A DNA stretch of 33,021 nucleotides, taken from contig LJUA01000018.1 in assembly GCA_001303545.1 (NCBI GenBank), forward strand, positions 1-33,021, in the 5' to 3' direction. Each line of letters opens with the position of its first letter. Within the stretch, counting starts at the first letter, position 1. Under the pieces are notes generated by a model, which did no database searches, was not told the DNA's origin, and saw only the letters and a program-made list of their open reading frames with translations. Of the stretch, positions 16,001 to 24,414 are shown piece by piece. The stretch comes from Dehalococcoidia bacterium SM23_28_2 (GTDB taxonomy: Bacteria; Chloroflexota; Dehalococcoidia; SM23-28-2). The translations under genes and the position numbers were made by a program.

Positions 16001-17092
16001 ATGCGATTCGTCGTGCTGGGCGGCGCAGGAGACATGGGCAATGAGGCAGTGCGCACCCTCGCCAATCATCCAGATGTGAGCGAGGTGATGGTGGCCGAGC
16101 TCAACCTGGCAGCGGCAGAGCAACTGGCCGCCGAGCTTGGCGGCCCTGTGCGGGCCTGCCGAGTGGATGCCACTGACCACCAGGCGCTGGTGGAAACCAT
16201 TCGGGGTTATGACGTGGCCCTCGGTTTTGTTGGCCCCTTTGTCTACTTTGAGGGGCCCGTGGCCCGGGCGGCCATCGACGCTGGTGTGCACTACGTTAGC
16301 ATCGCCGACGACTACGAGGCAGCACGGGAGGCCCTGGCGCTGGACGAGGCGGCCAAGAAGGCAGGGGTGGCGGTGCTCACCGGCTTGGGCAACTGCCCCG
16401 GCCTGACCAACCTGGTGGCCAAGAAGGGGGCCCAGGCCATGAGTCAGCCTCGCCGCATCCACATCGCCTGGTTTGGCGGCGCTGACGATGCCGGCGGCTA
16501 TGCCAACTATCGCCATGCAGTGCACATCTTCTGCGGCAAGGTGCCCTCCTTCCAGGGCGGGCGAGAAGTGCTGGTTCGCTCCGGCAGTGGCAGGGAGATA
16601 GTGCAGTTTCCGCCGCCCTGTGGTCGCCTGCCGGTCTACCACACTGGGCACGCCGAGCCGGTTACGATCCCCAAGAATATCGCCGGCCTGGAGACGGTGA
16701 CCCTCAAGGGCGGCATCTGGCCGGGCTGGCTTGCCCGGGCGGGCATCCTGCTGGAGCGCGTGGGCCTGGTGCGCGGCGACCGAAGTCAGAAATTCTGGGC
16801 CGACTTCTTCTATCGCCTCCTGCCGCGGCTTCCGAGCGGGAAGTGCACGGTATCTGGCTTTCGGGTCGACGTATACGGGGAGGAGAACGGCCGCCAGGCG
16901 CACCGCTGGTACACCTGCGTGGGGCGGATGAAGTGCATCACCAGCATCCCGGCTGCCCTGGGAGCAGTGACACTGGCCAGAGGGGAGATCAGTGAGCGGG
17001 GCGTCTTTGCCCCGGAGGCGGTTATCGACCCTGCGCCTTTCCTGGCCGAGCTGGAGCCGCTCGGCGTGAAGATCGAGGAACACGAGGGGTAG
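16001..17092 (+). CDS. Saccharopine dehydrogenase-like NAD(P)-dependent oxidoreductase
   Basis: The product is 363 residues. The N-terminus MRFVVLGGAGDMGNEAVR carries the Rossmann GxGxxG motif (residues 7-13), followed by VDATDHQALVETIRGYDVALGFVGPF and AGVHYVSIADD, the pattern of the saccharopine dehydrogenase NADP-binding family. The central part (PGLTNLVAKKGAQAM) also fits. The C-terminal domain differs from lysine-pathway saccharopine reductases and includes IWPGWLARAG and RMKCITSIPAAL segments. Such stand-alone proteins are often of unknown substrate, so lysine metabolism is not implied. The start ATG 16001 is preceded by a weak GGAAGGGAG site. It is in an operon-like row with the M24 peptidase and the MBL hydrolase, which suggests a shared catabolic pathway. 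Confidence 0.8.
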   Translation: MRFVVLGGAGDMGNEAVRTLANHPDVSEVMVAELNLAAAEQLAAELGGPVRACRVDATDHQALVETIRGYDVALGFVGPFVYFEGPVARAAIDAGVHYVSIADDYEAAREALALDEAAKKAGVAVLTGLGNCPGLTNLVAKKGAQAMSQPRRIHIAWFGGADDAGGYANYRHAVHIFCGKVPSFQGGREVLVRSGSGREIVQFPPPCGRLPVYHTGHAEPVTIPKNIAGLETVTLKGGIWPGWLARAGILLERVGLVRGDRSQKFWADFFYRLLPRLPSGKCTVSGFRVDVYGEENGRQAHRWYTCVGRMKCITSIPAALGAVTLARGEISERGVFAPEAVIDPAPFLAELEPLGVKIEEHEG

Positions 17093-17131
17093 ATAGCCAA
17101 GACGCTGTTTGATGGTCAAGGAGGCATTGCC

Positions 17132-18448
17132 ATGGGGACGGTGATGGATCTGGCGGAGAAGATGTGGAGCGGAGAGGTCACCACCGATGAGCATCACGCT
17201 TGGACCCCCGTCGGCGACATCGAGGAGATCGCGGAGGGGGCGATCTTCTACCGTTCCTTCGCCAATGTAACCGCCTTCGAGACAGAGGATGGCCTGGTGC
17301 TGGTAGACACTGGTGCTTACTTCAACCAGAGGCAGACCTTCCAGTCCATTCGGTCGTGGTCGAAGGCGAGGCTGAACACCGCCGTCTACACCCACGGCCA
17401 CGTGGACCACGTTTTCGGCGTGCCTCCGTTCGCTGAGGAGGCCGGCGAGCGCGGCTGGCCACGGCCGCGGGTGGTCGGCCACGAGGCGGTCGCCGCTCGC
17501 TTCCAGCGGTACATCCTGACGGCTGGCTACAACAGCATCATCAACACGCGCCAGTTTGGAGCCGATGCCTTGAGGTCAACCAGGGGCAGCGAAATGGCGC
17601 CGCCGCTCACCATCCAGTGGCCGACCGAATACACCTACCCCGACACCACCTACACGCGTTCCCTGGCGTTGACGGTGGGTGGAGAGCGGTTCGAGCTCTA
17701 TCATGACCGCGGAGAGACCGACGATCACACGTGGGTATGGGTACCTGACCGGAAGGTTCTCTGCCCGGGCGACCTCTTCATCTGGGTGGTGCCCAACGCC
17801 GGCAACCCCCAGAAGGTGCAGCGCTACCCTTTGGAGTGGGCGCGGGCCCTTCGCAAGATGGCGGCGCTGGAGGCAGAGGTGCTCTCGCCGGGGCACGGCG
17901 TGATCGTGGTCGGCAGGGAGCGGGTGCAGCAGGCCCTGACCGATACTGCGGAATTCCTGGAATCGCTGCACGATCAGACAGTGGCCTTAATGAACCAGGG
18001 CGCGACTCTGGATACCATCGTGCACACGGTTCGCCCACCGGCTCACCTCGAGGGGCGGCCCTACCTGCAGCCGGTCTACGACGAGCCGGAATTCATTGTG
18101 AGGAACATCTGGCGGCTATACGGCGGCTGGTACGATGGCACGCCCTCGCATCTGAAGCCGGCACCGGAGGGGCGGCAGGGAGCGGAGATCGCCAGTCTGG
18201 CCGGCGGGGTGCGGCCGCTTGTCGAGCGCGCTCGACAGCTGATGGCCGACGGGCAGCTAGCTATGGCCAGCCACCTTGTTGACTGGGCGATGGCGGCCGA
18301 GGCGGACAACGCCGAGGTGCACGAGGTGCGCGCTGAAGTCTACTCTCGTCGCGCCGACGAGTCGCGAGCGACTATGACCCGCGGCATCTTCCGAGCGGCG
18401 GCATGGGACTCGCGGACGGCGCTCGAAAGGCAAGAGGTACAAGACTAG
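17132..18448 (+). CDS. Alkyl sulfatase-like metallo-beta-lactamase fold hydrolase
   Basis: The product is 438 residues. The metal site HGHVDH is at residues 88-93 (H88, H90, D92, H93), in the typical strand-loop of the MBL fold. Later residues include DRGETDDHTWVWVP, LCPGDLFIW and SPGHGVIV, matching downstream metal-binding regions. The C-terminal part has WRLYGGWYDGTPSHLKPAP and then helices rich in Ala, the signature of the alkyl-sulfatase dimerisation domain. It is shorter than SdsA1-type enzymes (about 650 residues) and lacks their third SCP2-like domain. The family hydrolyses primary alkyl sulfates, but short members may cleave other esters. ATG 17132 follows AAGGAGG. It ends the operon-like trio and its stop is 361 bases before hpnC. 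Confidence 0.78.
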   Translation: MGTVMDLAEKMWSGEVTTDEHHAWTPVGDIEEIAEGAIFYRSFANVTAFETEDGLVLVDTGAYFNQRQTFQSIRSWSKARLNTAVYTHGHVDHVFGVPPFAEEAGERGWPRPRVVGHEAVAARFQRYILTAGYNSIINTRQFGADALRSTRGSEMAPPLTIQWPTEYTYPDTTYTRSLALTVGGERFELYHDRGETDDHTWVWVPDRKVLCPGDLFIWVVPNAGNPQKVQRYPLEWARALRKMAALEAEVLSPGHGVIVVGRERVQQALTDTAEFLESLHDQTVALMNQGATLDTIVHTVRPPAHLEGRPYLQPVYDEPEFIVRNIWRLYGGWYDGTPSHLKPAPEGRQGAEIASLAGGVRPLVERARQLMADGQLAMASHLVDWAMAAEADNAEVHEVRAEVYSRRADESRATMTRGIFRAAAWDSRTALERQEVQD

Positions 18449-18491
18449 AACAACTCTGAGCATGCCAGAGATTTCTGGTAACGATTTTCTA

Positions 18492-18519
18492 TTGACAATG
18501 GCTCGCCTGGCGATAAGAT
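18492..18519 (+). promoter_or_regulatory. Probable promoter of the hopanoid operon
   Basis: A perfect TTGACA (18492-18497) is followed after 16 bases by TAAGAT (18514-18519). The transcript would have a leader of roughly 280 bases before hpnC. The stretch 18449-18808 otherwise holds only a hairpin and no supported gene. Confidence 0.55.
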
Positions 18520-18741
18520 GTTGTCTAAGTAATGGGAGAGGAGGGATTTTACAGCTAACCTAGCATTTATCTGCTCGTCACAGGGATTGGGGCAGAGGTG
18601 GAGAGGGTTGGAATCGTCCTTGGGTGGTGCAGAGGCAACATCAGCGGCTATCGTCATTTTGTTCTTCATGTAATCCCCGAAGCAGCTCCTGAGGACGCTC
18701 CCCGTATCTCCCACCTGTTGCCCGAGCATCTGTGATGTTGA

Positions 18742-18765
18742 CGCCCGCCATTTGGTGAGCGGGCG
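18742..18765 (+). repeat. Leader hairpin ahead of hpnC
   Basis: CGCCCGC (18742-18748) pairs with GCGGGCG (18759-18765) around a 10-base loop. It lies about 45 bases before the hpnC start and could affect leader folding or translation. Confidence 0.4.
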
Positions 18766-18808
18766 GTTGGGCTGTACTTTTGTGCGCTCGGCCAGAAGGA
18801 GGGGACCG

Positions 18809-19696
18809 CTGAAAGGGCAAGCGGCCAACGTGTGCACGCCTGCTGACGCGCTTGTCTACTGTCGGCAGCTCGCCGTGAGCCACTACGAGAACTTCACCGT
18901 GGCCTCCTGGCTGCTACCCAGCGCGCTTCGTCAGCATGTCTATGCCGTCTACGCCTTCTGCCGCCACGTGGACGACCTCGGCGACGAAGCGCCGGGCGAC
19001 CGGCTGAAGCTGCTGGACGACTGGCAGGCCGACCTGGAGCGCTGCTACGACTCGACGCCCAGTCATCCCATCCTCGTGGCCCTCCAGGAGACTATTCGCT
19101 GTTTCGCGATTCCGCCGCAGCCCTTCCTGAAGCTCATCGAGGCCAACCGCATGGACCAGCGGACAAGCCGCCATCGCACCTTCGAGGAGCTCCTCCACTA
19201 CTGCGATCACTCGGCCAACCCTGTCGGCCACCTGTTCCTGTACCTGTTCGGCTACAGAGACTCCGAGCGCCAGGGGTTCGCCGATGCTACCTGCACCGCT
19301 TTGCAGCTGACCAACTTCTGGCAGGACATCGCTGTCGATCTGGGCAAAGGCCGGGTGTACATACCGCAGGAGGACATGGCCCGCTTCGGCTACTCCGAGG
19401 AGGAGCTGAAGGGCGGCATCGTGAACGATAGCTTCCGCGTTCTCATGGCCTTCGAGGTCGACCGGACAAGGGAGTTGTTCGCCAAAGGGCTGGGCCTGCT
19501 GGACATGGTGGATGGCCGTCTGAGGGTCGACGTCAAGCTGTTCAGCCTGGGCGGCCTGGCTGTCCTGAAAGCGCTGGAGAGGAGCGGCTACGACGTCTTT
19601 CGGCGAAGGCCGCGGCTCTCCCGCTGGCAGAAGGCGGGCCTCTTTGTGCGCGGCCTTCTGCTTGGCCGGCCGAAAGTGAAAGCCGGGAGGGTGTGA
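18809..19696 (+). CDS. hpnC: Hydroxysqualene synthase HpnC
   Basis: This squalene/phytoene synthase-family enzyme converts presqualene diphosphate to hydroxysqualene in the HpnCDE route. The first Asp-rich motif is VDDLGDE (D55-D59 from the chosen start) and the second lies in QLTNFWQDIAVDLGKGRVYIP (D173-D177). HpnC rather than HpnD is inferred from the SHYENFTVASWLLP N-terminus and from gene order. The start is uncertain: the codon best placed behind AGAAGGAGGGG is CTG at 18809; GTG 18830 is the nearest ordinary downstream start, and TTG 18752 begins the longest frame but has no ribosome site. The stop is directly followed by hpnD. It is the first gene of the hopanoid operon. Confidence 0.85.
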   Translation: MKGQAANVCTPADALVYCRQLAVSHYENFTVASWLLPSALRQHVYAVYAFCRHVDDLGDEAPGDRLKLLDDWQADLERCYDSTPSHPILVALQETIRCFAIPPQPFLKLIEANRMDQRTSRHRTFEELLHYCDHSANPVGHLFLYLFGYRDSERQGFADATCTALQLTNFWQDIAVDLGKGRVYIPQEDMARFGYSEEELKGGIVNDSFRVLMAFEVDRTRELFAKGLGLLDMVDGRLRVDVKLFSLGGLAVLKALERSGYDVFRRRPRLSRWQKAGLFVRGLLLGRPKVKAGRV

Positions 19697-20560
19697 GTGG
19701 TGGAGGGTTCATTGCAGGCGGCCTATCGATACTGCCAGGAGCTGGCCAGACGGGAAGCGAGAAACTTCTACTACGGCTTTGTTCTCCTGCCGCCAGAAAA
19801 GAGGCGCGCTATCTACGCCGTCTACGCTTTCGCCCGGCGCTGCGATGACATTACGGACGACAACCTGGAGCCTGAGGAGAAGGTCCGACGGCTGGCTGAA
19901 TATCGTCGCTCGTTGGGCCAGTGCCTGGGCGGGCATCCTTCTGGCCCTGTCTTCCTGGCCCTGCGGGATACCATTCTCCGATTCCGTATTCCGGCCGAGT
20001 ACTTCTGGCAGCTCATGGACGGCGTGGAGATGGACCTGACCGTGCGTCGCTATCCCAACTTCGCCGAACTGCGCCGCTACTGCTACGGCGTCGCCTCCAC
20101 TGTGGGGCTTATCTGCATCGAGGTCTTCGGCTACCGGGAAGGCGAGCAAGCCCGCCAGCACGCCGAAGACCTGGGCATTGCCTTGCAGCTTACAAACATC
20201 CTGCGGGATATCCGTGAGGACGCTGAGAGGGATCGCATCTACATACCTCAGGATGAGATGGAGCGCTTTGGCTGCTCGGAGACCGAGATCCTTGAAGGCA
20301 TCGCCAGTGAAGCGTCCGTGCGCCTCATGCGGTTCCAGGTTGAGCGAGCGCGCGAGTACTTCGAGCAGGGACGAAGGCTGTTGCCTCTCCTCCCTCGCCG
20401 CTCCCGCGCCTGCACGGCCGTCCTCCAGGGGATCTACAGCCGGATCCTGGAACGCATCGAGGCCCAGCCATCCACTGTGCTGCGAGAGCGGGTCAGCCTG
20501 AGCGGCGGCCAGAAGCTGGCCCTGGCCGGCCGGGAGCTTGTTCGGAGCCTGATGGCATGA
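19697..20560 (+). CDS. hpnD: Presqualene diphosphate synthase HpnD
   Basis: The product is 287 residues and belongs to the squalene/phytoene synthase family. HpnD condenses two farnesyl diphosphates to presqualene diphosphate. The first Asp motif is CDDITDD (D50-D54), the second is in QLTNILRDIREDAERDRIYIP (D171-D175). The N-terminal ARREARNFYYGFVLLP segment is the type expected for HpnD and phytoene synthases; phytoene synthase itself is less likely because hpnC and hpnE flank it. The start is GTG 19697, immediately after the hpnC stop, and the stop overlaps the hpnE ATG (ATGA), so translation is probably coupled. Confidence is high. Confidence 0.88.
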   Translation: MVEGSLQAAYRYCQELARREARNFYYGFVLLPPEKRRAIYAVYAFARRCDDITDDNLEPEEKVRRLAEYRRSLGQCLGGHPSGPVFLALRDTILRFRIPAEYFWQLMDGVEMDLTVRRYPNFAELRRYCYGVASTVGLICIEVFGYREGEQARQHAEDLGIALQLTNILRDIREDAERDRIYIPQDEMERFGCSETEILEGIASEASVRLMRFQVERAREYFEQGRRLLPLLPRRSRACTAVLQGIYSRILERIEAQPSTVLRERVSLSGGQKLALAGRELVRSLMA

Positions 20561-22008
20561 GCGAGGGAGGGCCGCGGGTGGTCATCGTCGGTGGCGGTCT
20601 CGCTGGCCTGGCGGCGGCCTGCGGGGTGGCGGATCGGGGATACAGCGTCGCCCTCGTCGAGCGGCGGCCCTCGCTGGGTGGGCGTGCCTGGTCCTTTTCC
20701 CACCCCCAGGGGCAGGGAGAGGTGGACAACGGCCAGCACGTGTTCCTGAAGTGCTGCACCTACTACATCCGCTTCCTCCAGAAGCTGGACGTTTGGGACA
20801 AGACCCACATGCAGAAGCGGTTGCGGGTGCCCGTCGTCGATTCCCACAGAGGTGTCAGCAGCCTGGAGAGCTCTCCCCTGCCCGCTCCCTTCCATCTCCT
20901 GCCTTCCTTCCTGCGCTTCCGTCATCTCTCTCCTCTGGACAAGGCGCGGGCGGCCTACGCTATGCTCTCTATCCGCTTCACCGACCGGACGAAGAGCGAT
21001 GAGCTCGATTCGATCAGCTTCTATCGCTGGCTGCGAGAGCACGGCCAGAGCGAGGCGGCCATCGACCGCTTCTGGAACCTGATCGTTCTGGCTACGCTCA
21101 ACGATGATGTGCGAATGGTCAGCGCTGACCTGGCGCTGATGGTCTTTCAGGAGGGTTTCCTCAAACGCGCCGATGGGGCCAACGTTGGCTACGCGACGGT
21201 GGGGCTTACCAGCCTGATCGGCCGGGAGGCCCGCCGCTACATCGAGGAGCGGGGCGGCCGTGTCATTTTGGGCCAGGCGACGCAAGAGCTTCTTCTCGAG
21301 GGGGAGCGCATAGCGGGCGCCAGGCTGGCCGACGGCAGCATACTGCGAGGGCAGTGGTACGTCTGCGCGGTGCCTCACCAGGTGCTGCTCGCCGTCATTC
21401 CGCCCGGCCTTCGCGGCGATCCCTTTTTCCGGCGGGCGAGCGAGCTGGCCACAACCCCCATCATCAACATCCACCTGTGGTATGACCGGCCGGTCATGGC
21501 TCTCGACTTCGCCGCCTTCATCAACAGCGAGGCGCAATGGGTGTTCAACAAGAGCAAGATGTGGCATCTGGCCGGCGACGGTCAGTACCTGGACATTTCC
21601 CTCAGCGGCGCGCGGCAGTATATCGACCTACCCAAGGAAGAGCTGGTCGAGCGCTTTGCTCGCGAGCTTCGCAGGCTGTTCCCCAAGGCTCGCCAGGCGC
21701 GGTTAGAGCGCTGGCTGGTGATGAAGGAGCGGCAGGCCACGTTCGCTGCGGCGCCGGGCTCCGGCGGATACCGCCTGCCCTGTCGTACGCCCATCGATAA
21801 CCTTTTCCTGGCGGGCGATTGGACGGCTACGGGGTGGCCGGCGACCATGGAGAGCGCCGTCCGCAGCGGCGTTGCCTGCGCCGAGGGAATAGCGCGCCTG
21901 GCGTCTCGGCCTGAACAGAGAGGGGGTGATCAACAGCGCTTGGAAACGACTACCGAGGGCTCAGAGAGAAGCAATCTTCGTTTATCATCCATCGGGGGCA
22001 AGGCATGA
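20557..22008 (+). CDS. hpnE: Hydroxysqualene dehydroxylase HpnE (FAD amine-oxidase-like)
   Basis: The product is 483 residues. The N-terminus has the FAD-binding dinucleotide motif VVIVGGGLAGLAAA, then VERRPSLGGRAWSF, and DNGQHVFLKCC. The C-terminus has LFLAGDWTATGWPATMESAVRSG, the second FAD-contact motif of phytoene-desaturase-type enzymes. HpnE reduces hydroxysqualene to squalene with FADH2. A carotenoid desaturase is the alternative, but the position after hpnC and hpnD decides for HpnE. The start overlaps the hpnD stop by ATGA and the stop overlaps the ispH start in the same way. The last 35 or so residues are Gln/Glu/Ser-rich and look unstructured. Confidence 0.88.
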   Translation: MSEGGPRVVIVGGGLAGLAAACGVADRGYSVALVERRPSLGGRAWSFSHPQGQGEVDNGQHVFLKCCTYYIRFLQKLDVWDKTHMQKRLRVPVVDSHRGVSSLESSPLPAPFHLLPSFLRFRHLSPLDKARAAYAMLSIRFTDRTKSDELDSISFYRWLREHGQSEAAIDRFWNLIVLATLNDDVRMVSADLALMVFQEGFLKRADGANVGYATVGLTSLIGREARRYIEERGGRVILGQATQELLLEGERIAGARLADGSILRGQWYVCAVPHQVLLAVIPPGLRGDPFFRRASELATTPIINIHLWYDRPVMALDFAAFINSEAQWVFNKSKMWHLAGDGQYLDISLSGARQYIDLPKEELVERFARELRRLFPKARQARLERWLVMKERQATFAAAPGSGGYRLPCRTPIDNLFLAGDWTATGWPATMESAVRSGVACAEGIARLASRPEQRGGDQQRLETTTEGSERSNLRLSSIGGKA

Positions 22009-23348
22009 AGATCAAGAAAGCCAAAGCCCTAGGCTTTTGTTTTGGAGTGCGCCGAGCCATCGAGGTGGTGGAGCGAGGGGTGGAGGAGTACGGGCCTATC
22101 GACAGCCTGGGCTCAATAGTGCACAATCCGGAAGTGGTTAAACGCTTGGCTGCCAAGGGCGTTAACGTAGTGGACGGACTGGAGCGCATCCGGAAAGGCA
22201 CGGTTGCCATCACCGCCCATGGAGCGAGACCGGAGGTGATGCATGAGGCGGCGGCGCGAGGGCTGCGCCTGATCGATGCCACCTGCCCCATCGTGCGCAA
22301 GTTGCAGAAGATGGCCCAGCGTCTGCAGGGCGATGGCTTCCAGGTGTTGATCTACGGTGACGCAGATCATCCGGAGGTGCAGGCCGTCCTCGCCTGGACC
22401 AACGGCGATGGCTGTGCCTTGCAGAACCCGGAGGCGCCGCTGGCGCTTCACGGACGGAGGGTGGCCCTGCTCGCGCAGACTACCAAGAGCGAGGAATCCT
22501 TCACTGCTTTCGTGGCCAAGTTCATGACCAAAAACATCGGCTGCATAAACGAGCTGCGGGTCATAAACACCACCTGTCCGGAGACCGAGGAGCGTTACCA
22601 GGCGGCGCGTGGGTTGGCCAAGGAATGCGATCTCATTATCGTCGTAGGGGGCAGGAATAGCGCCAATACCCGCAAGCTGGCCGAGACCTGCATGGCTACC
22701 GGCGTGGAGACTCGGCAGGTGGAGACGGCGGCCGAGATCGATCCTGCCTGGCTGGCGGGCAAGGAGTCGGTGGGGGTGACCGCCGGCGCTTCTACCCCCG
22801 ACGAGTCCATCGAGCAGGTTGTGGAGCGCCTTCAGGGGCTGGCCGGTGAGAATCGGGTACCGGTGAGCGAGCAGAGCGAGGAACAACGGGAGGCCGTAAT
22901 GGGCGTGAAGTTCTCCTTTCGCAGCTTTACGATTCGCACGGACAAGGGGCCCCAGTTCATCGACGTCACCGATCGGGTCGCCGGTCTCGCTCAAGAGTCA
23001 GCCATCCATAACGGATTCGCCATCGTCTTCACTCGCCACACGACGGCGGCCATTCGCATCAACGAGAACGAACCCTTGCTCCTGCGTGACATGGAGGACT
23101 TCCTGAAGAAGGTCGCGCCTTCCCATGTGCACTACAACCACAACGACTTCAGCCGTCGTACAGTGAACATGAACGACGGCGAGGAACCGAACGGTCACTC
23201 CCACTGCCAGCAGTTGCTCCTGGGGGCGAGCGAAGCCGTTCCTATCGTCGATGGCCGGCTCCTACTGGGACAGTGGCAACGCCTCTTCCTAGTCGAACTC
23301 GACCGAGGCCGAGAGCGGGAGGTCGTGGTTCAGCTAGTGGGAGGCTAG
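22005..23348 (+). CDS. ispH: IspH (HMBPP reductase) fused to a YjbQ/UPF0047 domain
   Basis: Residues 1-285 are 4-hydroxy-3-methylbut-2-enyl diphosphate reductase, the last step of the MEP pathway yielding IPP and DMAPP. The three iron-sulfur Cys are visible: C12 (GFCFG), C94 (DATCPIV) and C191 (NTTCPETEER), with H40, H122, the TTKS motif at 159-162 and a RNSANT segment. Residues 299-447 form a complete YjbQ/UPF0047 domain: FTRHTTAAIRINENE, HYNHNDFSRR, GHSHCQQLLLG and LLLGQWQRLFLVELDRG. YjbQ proteins have been linked to thiamine phosphate synthase activity, but their main role is unclear. The fusion is in one uninterrupted frame, joined by a Gln/Glu-rich linker. It shares ATGA with hpnE. Placement in the operon gives it a role in supplying C5 units. 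Confidence 0.88.
   Translation: MKIKKAKALGFCFGVRRAIEVVERGVEEYGPIDSLGSIVHNPEVVKRLAAKGVNVVDGLERIRKGTVAITAHGARPEVMHEAAARGLRLIDATCPIVRKLQKMAQRLQGDGFQVLIYGDADHPEVQAVLAWTNGDGCALQNPEAPLALHGRRVALLAQTTKSEESFTAFVAKFMTKNIGCINELRVINTTCPETEERYQAARGLAKECDLIIVVGGRNSANTRKLAETCMATGVETRQVETAAEIDPAWLAGKESVGVTAGASTPDESIEQVVERLQGLAGENRVPVSEQSEEQREAVMGVKFSFRSFTIRTDKGPQFIDVTDRVAGLAQESAIHNGFAIVFTRHTTAAIRINENEPLLLRDMEDFLKKVAPSHVHYNHNDFSRRTVNMNDGEEPNGHSHCQQLLLGASEAVPIVDGRLLLGQWQRLFLVELDRGREREVVVQLVGG
22888..22901 (+). promoter_or_regulatory. Internal ribosome site and ATG before the YjbQ domain
   Basis: GGGAGG (22888-22893) lies five bases before an in-frame ATG (22899-22901, codon 299). This could allow a free YjbQ protein to be made as well as the fusion. 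Confidence 0.45.
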
Positions 23349-23349
23349 G

Positions 23350-24378
23350 GTGGCACTGCCCAGCCTTTTCGCCCGCTATCGCAGCGAGCTGGGGGAGTAT
23401 CTCCGTTCGGCTCTACCGGAGGGGAGCCCGGCGCTGCTCTATCGCATGATGCGCTACCACCTTGGCTGGGAGGACGAGCAGGGCCGTCCCCTGGCTGGAG
23501 AGGCGGGGAAGGCTCTCCGTCCCACTCTCTGCCTCTGGGCCTGTCAGGCAGTGGGCGGCGACTGGCGAACCGCTCTGCCGGCGGCGGCTGCCCTGGAGCT
23601 GGTGCACAATTTCTCTCTCGTGCATGACGACATCCAGGATGGGGACAGAGAGCGGCGCCATCGGCCGACGGCCTGGAGCGTGTGGGGCGAGCCCCAGGCG
23701 ATCAACGCCGGCGATAGCCTGCTGATCCTGGGCCGTCTTGTCACCTTGCGATTGGGGGAGAGAGGCGTGGCTCCGGCCAGGGTGATCGAGGCCTGCCGCG
23801 TGCTGGACAGGGCTTGCCTGACGATGATCGAGGGGCAGTGCCTGGATATCAGCTTCGAGGATCAGCGGGAGGTGAGCGTGGAGGCCTACCTTGACATGAT
23901 CGCCAGGAAGACGGGCGCTCTGCTGGGGGCCTCCCTTCATCTGGGCGCTCTGGTGGCCGTCGATGACGAGCCGCTGGTCGAACGGTTTGCCCGCTGTGGC
24001 CAACTCCTCGGCCTGGCCTTCCAGATCCGCGATGACATCCTGGGCGCGTGGGGCGCGGCCGATGTCACCGGCAAGCCGGTGGCGGCCGATATTCGCCGCC
24101 GCAAGAAGTCGCTGCCGGTGGTCTATGCCATGGCGGCGGCCGAGGCTGCTGAGCGCGAGCAGTTGCTTCGGCTCTACAGCCAGGGGGCGCCGAGCGAGGA
24201 GGAGGTGGGCATTGTGCTTGGGCTGCTGGACAGGCACGGGGCCTACGACTACTGTCAGCAGATGGCGCAGGAGCGTGTTGAGCAGGCCCTGGCGGAGCTG
24301 GCACCGATAGACATGGATCCGACAGCCCGACGCGAGCTGGAGGAAGTGGCCAGCTTCCTGCTGGAGCGAGACTTCTAG
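23350..24378 (+). CDS. Short-chain polyprenyl diphosphate synthase (FPP/GGPP synthase family)
   Basis: The product is 342 residues. It makes allylic prenyl diphosphates from IPP and DMAPP. The first Asp-rich motif is HDDIQDGD (D93-D97, DDxxD without the two-residue insertion typical of bacterial FPP synthases) and the second is FQIRDDILGAWG. Phe is present five residues before the first Asp, a position that limits chain length. GKALRPTLCLW and a GEAGK N-terminal region supply the IPP-binding Lys/Arg. C15 product would feed HpnD; C20 is also possible. The start GTG 23350 lies one base after the ispH-yjbQ stop, behind GGGAGG. The hopanoid operon setting supports farnesyl diphosphate supply, but chain length is not proven. 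Confidence 0.82.
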   Translation: MALPSLFARYRSELGEYLRSALPEGSPALLYRMMRYHLGWEDEQGRPLAGEAGKALRPTLCLWACQAVGGDWRTALPAAAALELVHNFSLVHDDIQDGDRERRHRPTAWSVWGEPQAINAGDSLLILGRLVTLRLGERGVAPARVIEACRVLDRACLTMIEGQCLDISFEDQREVSVEAYLDMIARKTGALLGASLHLGALVAVDDEPLVERFARCGQLLGLAFQIRDDILGAWGAADVTGKPVAADIRRRKKSLPVVYAMAAAEAAEREQLLRLYSQGAPSEEEVGIVLGLLDRHGAYDYCQQMAQERVEQALAELAPIDMDPTARRELEEVASFLLERDF

Positions 24379-24414
24379 GCAGGCGGCGAGCGGACCGACA
24401 TCGAGGGGAGTTGC

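Noticed and set aside
15974-17482. A 502-residue open frame on the minus strand
   Set aside because: It is antisense to the oxidoreductase and MBL genes, both of which have clear motifs; its own translation has none.
18445-18837. A 130-residue minus-strand frame upstream of hpnC
   Set aside because: No ribosome site or motif, and it covers the likely operon promoter and leader.
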